From positions 11,380,798-11,444,797 of the forward strand of contig OZ020260.1 in NCBI GenBank assembly GCA_963971285.1: DNA of 64,000 bases, in the 5' to 3' direction. The notes beneath the pieces are model-generated. The model worked only from the letters and a program-made list of their open reading frames with translations. It did not search any database and was not told where the DNA came from. This DNA is from Astropecten irregularis (lineage: Eukaryota > Echinodermata > Asteroidea > Paxillosida > Astropectinidae). Both the position numbers and the translations under genes were made by a program. Shown here piece by piece: positions 51,236-62,692 of the stretch (position 1 is the first letter of the stretch; each line of letters opens with the position of its first letter).

Positions 51236-51602
51236 AGCCCCTTTCACACCGGGCCTACGTAGAGTTGCGTAGTGTTGCGTATGGTGTACGCCAAAATAAG
51301 GCTGCGTACTCTAGGTGAGCCTGCTTAGATGTACTTAGTGCGATGGATATGGTTACGTACCTTGTGCAGAGGCACCGCGTACCTACAAGAATAATATAAT
51401 TGGCGTACATGCGCATGGGATTGCGTATAACGGACGTAGGGTTGCGTACTATTGCGTAGGCATGGCGTACAGTAGCATAGTGTTGCGTAGACTTGCGTAC
51501 ATGTCGCATACTCCTTCTGCGTACTCAGCGTATTGTTACGTAAGCCAGCGTAGGGCAGCGTAGTCCCTACGCAATGCTACGCAACTGTACATAAGGCTTA
51601 AG
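51236..51602. repeat. Inverted-repeat element filled with TTGCGTA units
   Basis: It starts AAGCCCCTTTCACACCGGGC and ends gtacataaggctta. Inside are many ttgcgta and tacgcaa units in both orientations. MITE-like, superfamily not assigned. Confidence 0.65.
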
Positions 51603-52107
51603 AAGAAAATTAATACCGAGGTAATCATTTTAGCAAAATCACTCGCGGAAGATTTTGCGTTTTACTGCTAATTTTGTTTTAATTTTTTTTTTAAATGGCC
51701 TCTTGTTTTAACATATTGCTGCAGTTAAGTATTGTATTTTCATTGCTGCACTAAATATTCTATTATCACCACAGATAGAACAGATTGCTGCCGAAGATTA
51801 CAAAAAAAATCCTGGAAAAAAAAGTCCTTAGGAGATGTTGTAAGTCATACAGGTGTACATATTATTGATCACCCGATCACAAGTTAATTTGTAGCGTAAT
51901 ATTATACCTTGTGAATATTATATATTTTTATTTCTTTTGTGCTGATTGTAATTTTTTTTGGTCCAGCCACAAACAATAGCACCATTGTGTACGGGAAGGA
52001 TTAATTAATCATTGTAATACAATATAGCATGTGTTTTTATGTGTACATATAGAACAATAGTACAATTTGTTGTATTATTATTATTCTTTAAGTAAAATGC
52101 ATGTTAA

Positions 52108-52139
<32 letters not shown>

Positions 52140-52640
52140 GCTATTTTATTAATCTTGTTGCTATGGTGACCAGTGAACCTGATTATTAACTCATCTGCTT
52201 AATACAAAAGTGATGCAGGAATATATTTTGTGTTTCCTTTTTTGTGCTGCAAGAAAATCGAGAGAGAACAATTTCTGTAGGATTGAGGGAAAAGAGCGGG
52301 AAAAAAATACACGCTTGTGATTTTTTCTTAAAGAAATTCACACCTTGCAAATATGGCTTCTCCGATTGAAGGTTTTGTCAGGGGAATAATTCCACTGACG
52401 ACCTTTCTGAGTTACCTTACTGGATACAATTTATGGGCCTTTTACGAAATGAGATTTATTTTGATACCAACATTTTGTCAGGGGTCGAAATTAAAGTACA
52501 TTGCTAACTAGCCGGCAGGGACAGCAGAAAAAAAAAGTTACTGGCCCGCCAGAAAATTTGGTGGCCCGACACCATTTTGTATTTAATCAGCAGCATTAGG
52601 GGGATACCTGTCATTTCCTCGCCATCTGTCTGTTTATATA
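51603..52640. other. AT-rich DNA before the retrotransposon
   Basis: A run of about 27 T near 52110-52135. The fragment near 52490-52560 (ggtcgaaatt, ggcccgccag) resembles hAT-like debris. Nothing else recognised. Confidence 0.4.
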
Positions 52641-52794
52641 GTCTACTGCATTCAACCTACCCCAGACGGTTACTACTAAATGCAAATTCCCCTGCGCCTA
52701 TTTGCTACTTCGCTGAAAAGACTTGATCAACCGTAGTGCACCCTGACCTCCCACAATGCCTACCGCCATAGCCGCCATGATCGTCCTTCTTTTC
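52641..52794 (+). repeat. Left inverted terminal repeat of the DIRS1-like element
   Basis: It starts GTCTACTGCATTCAACCTAC. From about 52677 inward it is complementary to the right repeat almost base for base. Confidence 0.9.
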
Positions 52795-53865
52795 TCAGCG
52801 CCGCTATGAAACGGACGTGCCCTTCACGGGCTCTTTCGATTCTCGAGTTTCCGTTTCCCGCTGCTTATCTAGACTGTTTAGACTTGACATTTTTCCTTTA
52901 TTTATCTGATTAACCGTTACCATTAACAGTTTTTTATTTTGTGTGCCTGTTTTTGGTATTTTTCTTTCTCGTTTTTTCTTTGTGCATCCTACAGGTACCG
53001 CGGCCCTACATCGCCGCGGTCTACGTGTATTCTCCTACGTGATGCCGGGGTATGCACAGTTGGCTCTGTGCTTACGACCCGATGAAAGGCCTATATGCGG
53101 GGGGAATGGATTGAGAGTTTACCCTCATTCCCGCCGCGGTACAGCAAATCGGAATGGCCGAGTTTGGGTTCGTCCCCTCATTCCGGGCTACTGCTGCTAC
53201 CACTGCCAGTCCGAAGGAATTCCGGGCGGTTAGATGCTAGGCATGCCTTGAAGGCTACGCGTCTAATCGTCCCGAAGAGGCCTACGGCCGGGGGTAGCTC
53301 GATACCACGGTCGCTACCAGAGCGAAGGGAGAACGCTCGCTACCAGAAGCGACGAAGGATGCCGCCACATCTGACTGACTGGCCCGGGCGTAACAAGCTC
53401 CTTTTTAGGCTCCATGTTACGACCCGCTGAACAGAGGCTATGACTCCCGGGGTAAGAGCCACGATGTGACTACGCCTCCTCCATGTCTGGCCCGACTCCA
53501 TTGCGGACGTCGCAGGAATGCTCCATGACGACCCTCCGCTACGGCCACGGGACTGGCCCCGCCTACGTGGGTCCCCACTACCTGTCGCCCTGCTCTCCAT
53601 TCAGCACTCCACGCCTTTGTCCGACTCTACCAGAGCGGAGGGCTATGGAATTTCTGCACTCTATTCATCGGCCACGCCGGCCCTGCCCTTCGGGACAATG
53701 CGGGCTCCATCGTAATCCGGCCGCCTTTGTCCGACTCTACCCGAGCGGAAAGCGGACCGCTTGTACCAACGGCCGTACTACTCAACGACCACAACACCCT
53801 GTTCTATACCACTGGAAACAGCGTGTTTTTTCTTGTGCTCTGAAACTACGTTCTTCTGCACCATC

Positions 53866-55467
53866 ATGGCTCAGAATGCTCAACGTGGGGACGACCCCGA
53901 CGTTCACACGATGTCTCTTGCGGGCTCTCCTTCCACCGAGTCAGCCCCACCTTTGACTGGCGATGATTTCCCGGTAATTCCTGTGGAACCTCCACGCCTG
54001 CCACATCGTCGGGGATTTAAACCACCGCCTCCCGGGGCCACAACGGGCGCTACTCCCACGGCCCCTCCTGCTACCAGGGCTCCGCCTGCAACCCGGAAAA
54101 GGAAGGTGAACTGCCCTTCTCCTTCGCCGGCCCCGCCGGCAGCCAAGAAGAAACGACAGGTGGAACCCCAGCAACAACCGGAATGGATGGCGGCCTTCCA
54201 GTCCATCAACGAGGCCCTGTCCTCTATCGCCAAGAATATGGCTGACAGGCCCCCTCCAGCCTCTACTGCTCCTGACCCGGACCCTCTGGACCTGGCTTCA
54301 CCATCTGCACCCGAAGGTCATGACGGCGTTCAGGAGATCGATGTGACGTCCATTTCATCGAATGTTTCTCAACGCTCACGTCCTGCCTCACGGGAGAACA
54401 ACCCGACGGCCCCGCGATCTGCGTCGCCGTGCACGTCTTCAGACGATGGAGAAATCGCATCGGCTGGTGACCTTACCCCAAATGAGAGTCGCCTTCGCCT
54501 GCTACAGCGAGACATGATACAGGTCCTGGGCCTACCCGAAGGCACCTCGCCCCCGGAAGACACCGGACACGCCTCCTTTAAGAGGCATGCGTCTCATCTT
54601 GAATCCTCCGGGCCGACCTTTCCAGAGATACCATTAGACCGGTCATGCGTCAATATGTTCAAGACCATCTCCAAGTCCAAGCCGTGGCGTCCCTCCTCTA
54701 AGAGATCGCTCAGCTACTACCACTTCCCGTCAGAGGACTCGGAGAACTTCCTCTCTACCCCGGCCATCCCGGAACCTGCTAAAGACAAAATCACGGCAGA
54801 CTCCGGCAAACCATCGATCAAGGCGGTCTTCCGGGACAAGGACAAGGCCCTGATAGAGTCAACGATGTCCAAGCTCGACAAGGCATCTCGTCACGGTCTC
54901 CGTTGCACGGCCTTTCTTCTCCTTCTGTCCGAGTACATCGCCCGGGCCTGTGAGGAGAACTCCCCTGTTGCTCCGGATTTTGCCGCCCTCGCCCTCCGAG
55001 GTCTCGACGACGGCCTGAACTCCCTATTCGAGCAGTTTTCACGCATTGCCTGCCTCACGACGTCTGCACGCCGTTCCAACGCAGTAGAGGCGATGCATAT
55101 CCCGCACGAAGGAGTGAAGACCAGACTTCGGGAACTTCCTCTCTTCGGCAAGGACCTCTTCGGTGGAAAATTCCTGGAGCTCCTCGAAACGGAAGTCAAA
55201 CGCATAGATACTACCAACAAGCTTTCGCTTCGCCCGACTCCGGCAGCGAAACCTCCTCAGTCCCAACCACGTCGAGGCTCCTACCGCCCGCGTGCTCCGG
55301 CCATCCAGGATCGACAGACGGACAGACAGACGCGTCAGTCCTTTCGCCCCCCACTCCGTCGCCAGAACCAACGCCCGTCGACACCGGCAGCCAGACAGAA
55401 CGACACACGCCAGAGACGTGGGTCCTCATCGCGCACCCCCCGCTCATTCGGGGGGCGGCGGCGGTGA
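53866..55467 (+). CDS. Gag-like frame of the DIRS1-like element
   Basis: First frame of the element, in the usual position of the structural (gag-like) protein. It is Pro/Ser/Ala-rich at the start and Arg-rich at the end, with no recognised enzyme domain. It belongs to a retroelement and is not a host gene. Confidence 0.75.
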   Translation: MAQNAQRGDDPDVHTMSLAGSPSTESAPPLTGDDFPVIPVEPPRLPHRRGFKPPPPGATTGATPTAPPATRAPPATRKRKVNCPSPSPAPPAAKKKRQVEPQQQPEWMAAFQSINEALSSIAKNMADRPPPASTAPDPDPLDLASPSAPEGHDGVQEIDVTSISSNVSQRSRPASRENNPTAPRSASPCTSSDDGEIASAGDLTPNESRLRLLQRDMIQVLGLPEGTSPPEDTGHASFKRHASHLESSGPTFPEIPLDRSCVNMFKTISKSKPWRPSSKRSLSYYHFPSEDSENFLSTPAIPEPAKDKITADSGKPSIKAVFRDKDKALIESTMSKLDKASRHGLRCTAFLLLLSEYIARACEENSPVAPDFAALALRGLDDGLNSLFEQFSRIACLTTSARRSNAVEAMHIPHEGVKTRLRELPLFGKDLFGGKFLELLETEVKRIDTTNKLSLRPTPAAKPPQSQPRRGSYRPRAPAIQDRQTDRQTRQSFRPPLRRQNQRPSTPAARQNDTRQRRGSSSRTPRSFGGRRR

Positions 55468-57541
55468 CTGTCCCGCTTCTCCTTCTATGACCGTCGATCC
55501 CGAACCCGTCGGCGGCCGCCTACAGTCTTTCGTAGGGTTCTGGCGGGAGATCTCCAAGGACGGATGGGTCCTTACTACTCTCACGGACGGATACTCCCTC
55601 GAGTTCACAAGCACCCCTCCATCCAAGGCAATCCCAAGGGAGACCCCAGTACCACGCGAACTGGATCAACGCCTGGCACTGGAGTCGGAGATAGACGCCC
55701 TCCTCCACAAACGAGCCATTCTCCCGGTGCCCCACAACGACATCGGCGACGGGTTCATCTCCACCTTCTTCCTGACACCGAAGAAAGGAACAGGCAAGTG
55801 GCGCCCTATCATAAATCTCAAACCACTGAACAAGTTCATCCGCCCAAGACGTTTCCGCATGGAAACCCTCAAAACAGTGATGAGCTCCCTGCCTATCCCC
55901 TCCTGGGCGACATCCATCGACCTACGGGACGCTTACCTGCACGTGCCCATCCATCCTCGGGACCGAAAGTTCCTCCGCTTCACCTACAGGAACCAGTCCT
56001 ACGAGTTCCGGTGTCTACCTTTCGGCCTCTCCACCTCGCCTCGGGTGTTCACCCGCGTGGTCCGGGCCGTTGCGGCCCACCTCCGTCAACGAGACGTCAT
56101 GATTTTCCAGTACCTGGACGACTGGCTCATCGTAGGCCGTACTCGACACGAGACGGAAGCCGCCACTCGTCTGACACTCGATCTCACGACCCAGCTGGGT
56201 TTCCTGGTAAACTACGAAAAATCCCACCTTCATCCTTCACAGCTGCCAACCTACCTCGGGGCATCCCTCGACCTTCGCTCCGGCACCGCCTACCCGACGC
56301 CGGAGAGAATAGCCAATCTCCGAGAGTGCGCGTCACTCCTCCACCAAGCCAACTCCGCCCCAGCCGTAGCATGGCTCCGCCTCCTCGGTCTGATGGCCAG
56401 TATGGTGGACCTGATTCCTTGGTGCCGACTTCACATGAGACCTCACCAGCTCCACCTGCTCTCCCGATACCGGCCAAAGTTCGACTCCATCGACACGGCC
56501 GTCGAGGTGACGCAGCTCTCCCGCCAGCACCTCCTCTGGTGGATGACGGAAGACCACCTATCCATCGGCAGCCCGTTCTCGACAAGCGGAACCGACGTGG
56601 TGATCACGACGGACGCCTCACTCACGGGATGGGGCGCCTCCCTTCCTCCTCATCAAGCATCCGGGAGCTGGGACCGTGGTTTTCTACACAACCACATCAA
56701 TGTGCTAGAACTGCAGGCCGTCTTCAACGCCCTGCGTCACTTCCACAAGCTCGTCAGGGGAAGACGCATACTGGTTCGCTCCGACAACACCACAACCGTG
56801 GCCTACATCAATCACGAAGGGGGCACACGGTCCCCCCAGCTGTGCGTTTTAGCCTGGCGAATCCTACAGTGGACAAAGGACAACGGGATCCACCTACAAG
56901 CGATCCACATCGCCGGAGAGGACAACGTGACGGCCGATGCACTCTCCCGCGGGACGATCAAACCCACGGAGTGGACCCTCCACTCTGGCGTCGTCAGAAC
57001 CCTCTTCCTCCAGCTGGAAAGGCCCCATGTCGACCTATTCGCATCAGCCGACAACGCTCAGCTACCGACCTTCTGCACCAGGTATCCTCACCCACAAGCC
57101 TGGGCAACGGACGCCCTACAGACCGACTGGACAGGCCTCCTGGCTTATGCCTTTCCACCTATCTCCCTGATACCCCGCGTCCTCCTCAAACTGGAGCAGG
57201 AGCGGTGTCGAGTCCTCCTGATCGCCCCACTCTGGCCACGACAGCCCTGGTTCATCAGACTGACCAGACTTCTAGTTCGACTGCCAGTCATCCTCCCGGA
57301 CAGACCAGACATCCTCCACCAACCACGGTCCGGGATCCTACATCCAGCACCCCGGGACCTACACCTAACGTGCTGGACTCTGTCCAACGATCCCTCATCT
57401 CGGCAGGACTTTCTGGCCACGCTGCCGCCCTGGCCGCACGGGGACGACGCCCGTCAACTCGCAAGATCTACGACAGCAGAATACGCCTTTTCGCTGCGTG
57501 GTGCGTCGACCATGCTCTCCGTCCAGCCGATGCTCCTGTAA
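55292..57541 (+). CDS. Reverse transcriptase and RNase H frame of the DIRS1-like element
   Basis: It contains the DIRS-type reverse transcriptase active-site box (YLDD followed by WLIVG), an upstream KKGTGKWRPIINL-type motif, and an RNase H-like region further on. It overlaps the gag-like frame at its start. Confidence 0.9.
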   Translation: MLRPSRIDRRTDRRVSPFAPHSVARTNARRHRQPDRTTHARDVGPHRAPPAHSGGGGGDCPASPSMTVDPEPVGGRLQSFVGFWREISKDGWVLTTLTDGYSLEFTSTPPSKAIPRETPVPRELDQRLALESEIDALLHKRAILPVPHNDIGDGFISTFFLTPKKGTGKWRPIINLKPLNKFIRPRRFRMETLKTVMSSLPIPSWATSIDLRDAYLHVPIHPRDRKFLRFTYRNQSYEFRCLPFGLSTSPRVFTRVVRAVAAHLRQRDVMIFQYLDDWLIVGRTRHETEAATRLTLDLTTQLGFLVNYEKSHLHPSQLPTYLGASLDLRSGTAYPTPERIANLRECASLLHQANSAPAVAWLRLLGLMASMVDLIPWCRLHMRPHQLHLLSRYRPKFDSIDTAVEVTQLSRQHLLWWMTEDHLSIGSPFSTSGTDVVITTDASLTGWGASLPPHQASGSWDRGFLHNHINVLELQAVFNALRHFHKLVRGRRILVRSDNTTTVAYINHEGGTRSPQLCVLAWRILQWTKDNGIHLQAIHIAGEDNVTADALSRGTIKPTEWTLHSGVVRTLFLQLERPHVDLFASADNAQLPTFCTRYPHPQAWATDALQTDWTGLLAYAFPPISLIPRVLLKLEQERCRVLLIAPLWPRQPWFIRLTRLLVRLPVILPDRPDILHQPRSGILHPAPRDLHLTCWTLSNDPSSRQDFLATLPPWPHGDDARQLARSTTAEYAFSLRGASTMLSVQPMLL

Positions 57542-58473
57542 CAGCAGTGGCGGACTTCTTCATGCACCTGTTCCATTCCGGACTCCAAGTCTCGACGATC
57601 CGCAACTACAGATCTGCCCTGGCGGCCATACATGAGGGCTTCGGGGACGGCTCGTCCATTACATCCAACGTGGCTCTCCATCACCTCCTTCGGGGCATGT
57701 TCGTCGAACGACCCCCCGAGAGACGTCTGATCCCGTCCTGGAACCTGGACGCCGTGCTCCAGCTCCTCGCAGCCCCTCCGTTTGAACCCCTCTACAAGGC
57801 TTCACTGATGCTAACCTCCATCAAGCTTGCCTTCCTTCTGGCGGTAGCTACGTCTAGGAGGACCAGTGAAATCAGGGCCCTCTCCATAGCTGACGGTCAC
57901 ATACGCTGGGAACCACATGGCGTCCGTCTCATCCCAACCATCGGCTTCCTCACCAAGAACCAGTCCCCCGCCTTTGAGCCGCCGGACATCTTCGTTCCGT
58001 CCCTGTCATCCCATACTGGCGACACATCTGACAAGCTGTGGTGCCCCGTCAGGTCCCTGAAATGGTATCTAGCCAGGACGAAGGACTTGAGAGGGAACTC
58101 TCCCCAGCTCTTCATCACTACCACGAAGCCTCACCACCCAGCGTCGAAAGACACAATCGCTCGCTGGATCGTCTCGGCCATCAGGTTTGCAAGCCCGGAG
58201 TGGCCATCTAACCCAGACCAACAAACCCAGCGATACATCAGAGCCCATGACGTGAGAGCGGTCTCCTCATCCTGGTCCTACTTCAGAGGAGTCCCGGTCT
58301 CGAACATCTGCAAGGCTGCTTGCTGGAAATGCCCTTCCACCTTCACCACTTGCTATCTGAAGGACGTCCTACGAGCCGACTCTGCTCACGCCAGGGCGCT
58401 CCTGGCCTCATCTGCTCACGAGCCAGGAACCACTCAGACTTCCCATCGAACGGATGGAACCCACACAGACTAA
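57380..58473 (+). CDS. Tyrosine recombinase frame of the DIRS1-like element
   Basis: It has the tyrosine recombinase layout: an N-terminal SAM-like part, then an Arg box (RRTSEIRAL), H-x-x-R (HDVRA) and a C-terminal Tyr region (TTCYLKD). The frame lies over the end of the reverse transcriptase frame in another phase. This enzyme replaces the integrase of LTR elements. Confidence 0.88.
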
Positions 58474-58592
58474 CTCATGATGGGTATTATACCTGCTGGT
58501 TTTTACCCTCACCTGCTCACCTGGCTCATAGCCTCCCATACCTTTCTGGCTCTCTTCATAGCCAACCCTCCACCGCTATACGGTGCCACTCT

Positions 58593-58689
58593 GCATTTAG
58601 TAGTAACCGTCTGGGGTAGGTTGAATGCAGTAGACTCTCCCCACCTCTTGTGGGTTGAGTCTACTAGTTCATACCTACCCCAGACGGTT
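58593..58689 (+). repeat. Internal complementary region of the DIRS1-like element
   Basis: The first 43 bases are the complement of the left outer end and the rest the complement of the right outer end. They meet at 58635/58636. The known model uses this region to line up the ends when forming a circular DNA intermediate. Confidence 0.9.
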
Positions 58690-58735
58690 GCGTCCCGCCC
58701 GTCCTCCCCACTTTTGGCTTGAGCCTCCTGGCTTC

Positions 58736-58912
58736 GAAAAGAAGGACGATCATGGCGGCTATGGCGGTAGGCATTGTGGGAGGTCAGGGTGCACTACGGT
58801 TGATCAAGTCTTTTCAGCGAAGTAGCAAATAGGCGCAGGGGAATTTGCATTTAGTAGTAACCGTCTGGGGTAGGTATGAACTAGTAGACTCAACCCACAA
58901 GAGGTGGGGAGA
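58736..58912 (+). repeat. Right inverted terminal repeat of the DIRS1-like element
   Basis: It runs from gaaaagaaggacgatcatgg to caagaggtggggaga. The inner part matches the complement of the left repeat, and the outer end differs as expected for DIRS1-type elements. Confidence 0.9.
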
Positions 58913-58967
58913 TTTTACCATATTTAGCTGTTTCGCATGCAGCGGAACAGCTTTTGTTTTTCTTATT

Positions 58968-59154
58968 TTGTTTTTCTTATTTTTGTTTTTTTTTGTCCTA
59001 AATGATATGAAGGGCTTGAGATACATGGCGAAGCTGGAGCCTTTCTTCGGCTTTGTCATGTGGCCCAGTCCCTTCATTTCGTTTATGTGCCTCACATGAC
59101 GGAAGCGAAATAAGTCCCAAGCCCTAGCCTCAAGCCTGGTTTCGTAAAGGCCCT
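58968..59154 (+). repeat. Family H element, left part lost
   Basis: It matches 748-1097 from aatgatatgaagggcttgag to caagcctggtttcgtaaagg and shows the junction that is split by family D in that other copy. Confidence 0.7.
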
Positions 59155-59184
59155 ATGATTGTCCCAGCCGTATAACACTGGGGC

Positions 59185-59335
59185 AGCATATCTGAAAAGT
59201 GAGTTTTCTTGTTGTTTTTGTACCTACAATGATACACTTTGAATGCAGCGACAGCCATTTTTTCAAAACGCCCTCTGTTGGTTCCTTGCATAGAATTGTG
59301 TACAAGTGATGGTCATCAGTGGAATTCTTCCCGTT
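59185..59335 (-). repeat. Dispersed repeat, reverse copy of 7797-7968
   Basis: Shared blocks: tatctgaaaagtgagttt, tcaaaacgccctctgttg, atggtcatcagtggaattc. Confidence 0.65.
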
Positions 59336-59892
59336 ATTGTTATAACTATAATATTTTTATTTGATTTTAATTTCAAACAGATGTCATTTTTTATTATTTG
59401 GGTTTTTTTTTAAGTTGTATTTGTACATAGAGGATTCTATTCGGTCCATATGCAGATGTAGGTTATGAACGGTTAATCCTACATGTATCTGAGAAATGAC
59501 AATGTTCCAGTGGCTGTAATTAGTCTAATTAGTCTCGGCAACGTTAATGAGCTAATAACTCCAGACAAATGCCACTGTGAATTGAATAACACTATTGAGT
59601 ATACAAAACAGTCCCAATATCACAAATACGCTATGACATTCAAAATGCTTATTTATGAATTATAATTAAAACATTTAAAAAGACAAAATAAACAAATAAT
59701 ATTCAAATAAATAAGATGTAACGTATGAACAAACCACCAGATTGATTTCTCAGGTGTTAAAAAAAAAATGTACCATCCGTGCCTCTTGCCAATTTTTTAC
59801 GGTGAAAACAAGATTTTCGGTGATTCATGATTTGTATGTCAGAATTCTCCCATGGTACAAGTTAATAAGATGAGGTCAAAGGTCACCAATCA
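59336..59892. other. AT-rich DNA, nothing recognised
   Basis: Non-coding. Confidence 0.4.
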
Positions 59893-60192
59893 GGGGTCAA
59901 TAGGGCTCCACGCTCGAGCTATTTATAGAATACGCCCTTTATATCGAAAGCTATAGTTACCCGGATATTCGGACAAATTTCACAATGTTTACGTGTAAGT
60001 TAATTGGGCAACGTGCGACTTGTTTGTCCGAACATCTGAATGTGACGTCAAGAGCGCGGAGCCCTATTTCACCGAACTCATCGTAACTTGGTATCAATCA
60101 TAGGACTTGCATTGCAGCCCTAAATTGGATATGATGGGTTATCCGTCATAACTTGAGTTAGATCGATCGTTGGGCTTTGTGAAATTGACCCC
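59893..60192. repeat. Family D MITE interrupted by family E
   Basis: GGGGTCAAT at 59893-59901 is continued after 60065 by atttcaccgaactcatcgta and ends ttgacccc. Removing the family E piece restores the uninterrupted junction seen in the other copies. Confidence 0.8.
59902..60065 (-). repeat. Family E MITE, uninterrupted copy
   Basis: The ends are AGGGCTCCACGCTC and GAGCGCGGAGCCCT with AT on both flanks. It contains a single TTAA in gtaagttaattgggc, the target occupied by family A at 29545-29910, and TGACGTCA at 60044-60051. Confidence 0.88.
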
Positions 60193-60541
60193 ACTAGATC
60201 TGATGTAGAAAGATGAAGGTAAATTCTGAGCTTCATACTTTGCGTTGTGCTGAGTCCGTTAATCTTATTTCAAAGTTCATTATGCGGAGAATTCTGGCAA
60301 ATATCTCATAGCATCATTGAGGCAATTTTTTCTTTTTGAATTTTTCACCCTAAAATTCTGACAAGCACTGACGGTACGTCTTTCAAATGCCAGATGTCGT
60401 ATCCAGACTATTCTGGCTGTTATGGCTTATAGATTACCACAGGAGTCTATGTGAGCCACTGCCATTAACTTGTGTAATAATTGCAGCCGTAGCCAAACAA
60501 TCCGGATTAGACCTTTAATACGTGCTGCATTATGAATCTAT
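60193..60541. other. No recognisable feature
   Basis: AT-rich non-coding DNA. Confidence 0.4.
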
Positions 60542-60672
60542 GGGCCTGTTTGTTTCGGACGAATCCTGGGGATCCGGATCCCATTTTTCGGATCCACTTC
60601 CTATGCAGGGTACGCTAAAATGGGATCCGGATCTGAAGGATTCATGATCCTTTGCATGAAACAAACAGGCCC
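60542..60672. repeat. MITE with GATCCGGATCC motifs
   Basis: The ends are GGGCCTGTTTGTTTC and GAAACAAACAGGCCC. Inside are inverted gggatccggatc blocks. 131 bp. Confidence 0.8.
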
Positions 60673-61009
60673 TTAATCAAAGACTGGAAGTAGGATTGAG
60701 GGGTTTGGGCTGGGTAAAATTTAAATACATAACAAAGCTAATGTTTAAAGGAGAAATGAGAGATGACAGGTTTATGGAATTAAAATTTCCATTTGAGTTT
60801 GTAAATTGTTATTAAGGTCGGTTTGTGTCCTCTAATGCTTTTGCCTCTCCTGGCCCCGCCCCTTGAGGGTTGAAAAAGGGGGGGATAGAAAAACACATTG
60901 ACAGAACACAGACATAAATTGAGGTCCCAAGTTGAAGACGTTATCGTTCAAGTCACATGCTGCCTGTTGTGTGTCAACTAGAGATATATATATATTTGTT
61001 TTACTAATT
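60673..61009. other. No recognisable feature
   Basis: AT-rich non-coding DNA with a short G run near 60880. Confidence 0.4.
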
Positions 61010-61148
61010 TCGGGATAAATACACCATTTCTGGCGGAAATATTTTTACGGTATGTTTCTACCAGCACCATCTTCATACCTGTAAGTTATAGGTGAATCTA
61101 TGAACATTTTTGTTTGGGTATTTTACCAATCCTGTACTGTATCTTTAA
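61010..61148 (+). repeat. Family A2 fragment
   Basis: It runs from ttactaatttcgggataaat to CAATCCTGTACTGTATCTTTAA. Only the right part of the element is present. Confidence 0.65.
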
Positions 61149-61983
61149 TTGTCTTTGTCTAATAATATGCACTGTTTCAAATCAAAACAATTGACCTTTT
61201 CCATTGAATGTATGGAGTCATCATTTTAAGCTCTGAACTTTTTTAAACTTCCCAATTTTCATTCTCAGATTTTTATGGTTTTTTTTTTGTATTACTCATT
61301 ATTGTTATTCAGATTATTAGCTGCTGGTTTTTGTTGACAATTGACGCCTTTTTCCTAGTTTGTCAGAAAATGAAACAATCCTTGAAAGTTTTGGGGTTTA
61401 TAGGTGATTTTCAGAGAAAAAAATAATGGATTTTAAGAAAAATGAAACCAATTACTATAACACTTTGACGATCTATCTAAACCGAGCTGGACTCGTAATA
61501 GGGTAATTTATTTAATATTAGATAAATAAAAAGGAATACATGTACTAAAAATGGGGAAAAAATACGGAAATTTTTAAAGAACCCCACCAGCCAATGTAAT
61601 TGACTTTTAGTCGTAATTTTTCCACCAGGTAAACAAATACATTTAATCCTAATATTATAGTGACTGCCTTTTTTGGAAAGAAATATCGGACCCTTTTAAA
61701 ACTAAACAAACTTCCATAGCGATGGAAACCAGTGGAATTTAAAATCATGCCATACTAAAGTAATTTTTTAGGAGATATGCAAAGAAATGTCATCATGCGA
61801 ATCAACAGGAATTTGTTTGAAACTCTTGTTTAAAATTGTGACCGATTTATACTGTTTATTTGTTGTTTCTGTTGAAAGGCTGTTTCGTATGGTGTGAAAA
61901 GAACAATGCATGCCTACCATATTACCTCAGGATATTAATGTTGTTACTCCATGAGAACAGTCAACCTTTGAGTACTATGCCAA
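61149..61983. other. AT-rich DNA, nothing recognised
   Basis: Non-coding. Confidence 0.4.
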
Positions 61984-61987
61984 TTAA

Positions 61988-62340
61988 AGGTAGTATCATA
62001 CTTTGGTTTTTGTCAAAGAAATACAGATTCATGGCACAATTATCAAGGAAGATACAGTAACAGTCATCTGTGAAAATTCCAGCCCCATACGGTACCCACT
62101 TTTTGAGAAAACAGTGAAAAACGGCCTCAGTATTTCTGAAGTCTTTTCTCTTTTATTTTTGATCTTTTCAAAGATCAAAAAGGTTTGGTCATTGTTTGAC
62201 TAATTTCTGGATAAATATACCATTTCCGGCGGAACAATTTTAACGGCATGTTTCTACCACCACCATCTTCATACTCTGTACATTATACGTAAATCTGTGA
62301 ACATTTGTGTTTTGGTCTCTTACCAAAGTATGATACTTAT
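61988..62340 (+). repeat. Family A MITE with a decayed right end
   Basis: It begins AGGTAGTATCATACTTTGG after TTAA (61984-61987) and ends CCAAAGTATGATACTTA. The next TTAA (62344-62347) lies at the edge of a foldback element. Confidence 0.8.
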
Positions 62341-62342
62341 AC

Positions 62343-62692
62343 AATTAAGCCATTTGCAAGTTGAATTTGAATAGTATCTGGTACACAGACTTCTTTCATT
62401 TGAAGTTCCCAGACTAAAGACTCTGTTGCTATATCACATGATTCGGGGCAAGCTTTTGCATAGCGATACCCATCTCTGGTATGGACTGGTTCATTTGTGC
62501 CATTCTTATCCATTATGAACAGTGCATTGGTGCAAAACGTCTGTTATGTAACTAAGCAAAAGCTTGTCACAAATCATGTGATATAGCAACATTGTCTTTA
62601 GTCTGGAGAATTCAGGTTTTGATGTTAATGTACAGTAAAAGAATTCAGCGTACCAGATATTGTTCAATTTTAACTCATGTACAAGGCTGATA
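62343..62692. repeat. Foldback element with coding-like arms, copy 2
   Basis: Same arrangement as 49679-50046, with arms around tgctatatcacatgattcgg and its mate. The minus strand again reads YRYAKACPESCDIATESLVW, although the sequence just beyond differs by a deletion. Confidence 0.75.

Larger units (their letters stand above)
52641..58912 (+). mobile_element. DIRS1-like tyrosine-recombinase retrotransposon, looks whole
   Basis: A 6.3-kb element much richer in GC than its surroundings. The inverted terminal repeats are 52641-52794 and 58736-58912. An internal complementary region (58593-58689) joins the complements of the two outer ends, which is diagnostic of the DIRS1 group rather than Ngaro or PAT. 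The parts in order are a gag-like frame, reverse transcriptase with RNase H, and tyrosine recombinase. They overlap in different frames as is usual in the family. No breaks were obvious in the three frames, suggesting a young copy. Elements of this group move without making target duplications, and none was seen. Confidence 0.93.

Noticed and set aside
54263-57684. Many reverse-strand frames of 60-130 codons
   Set aside because: Shadows of the GC-rich coding frames of the DIRS1-like element.
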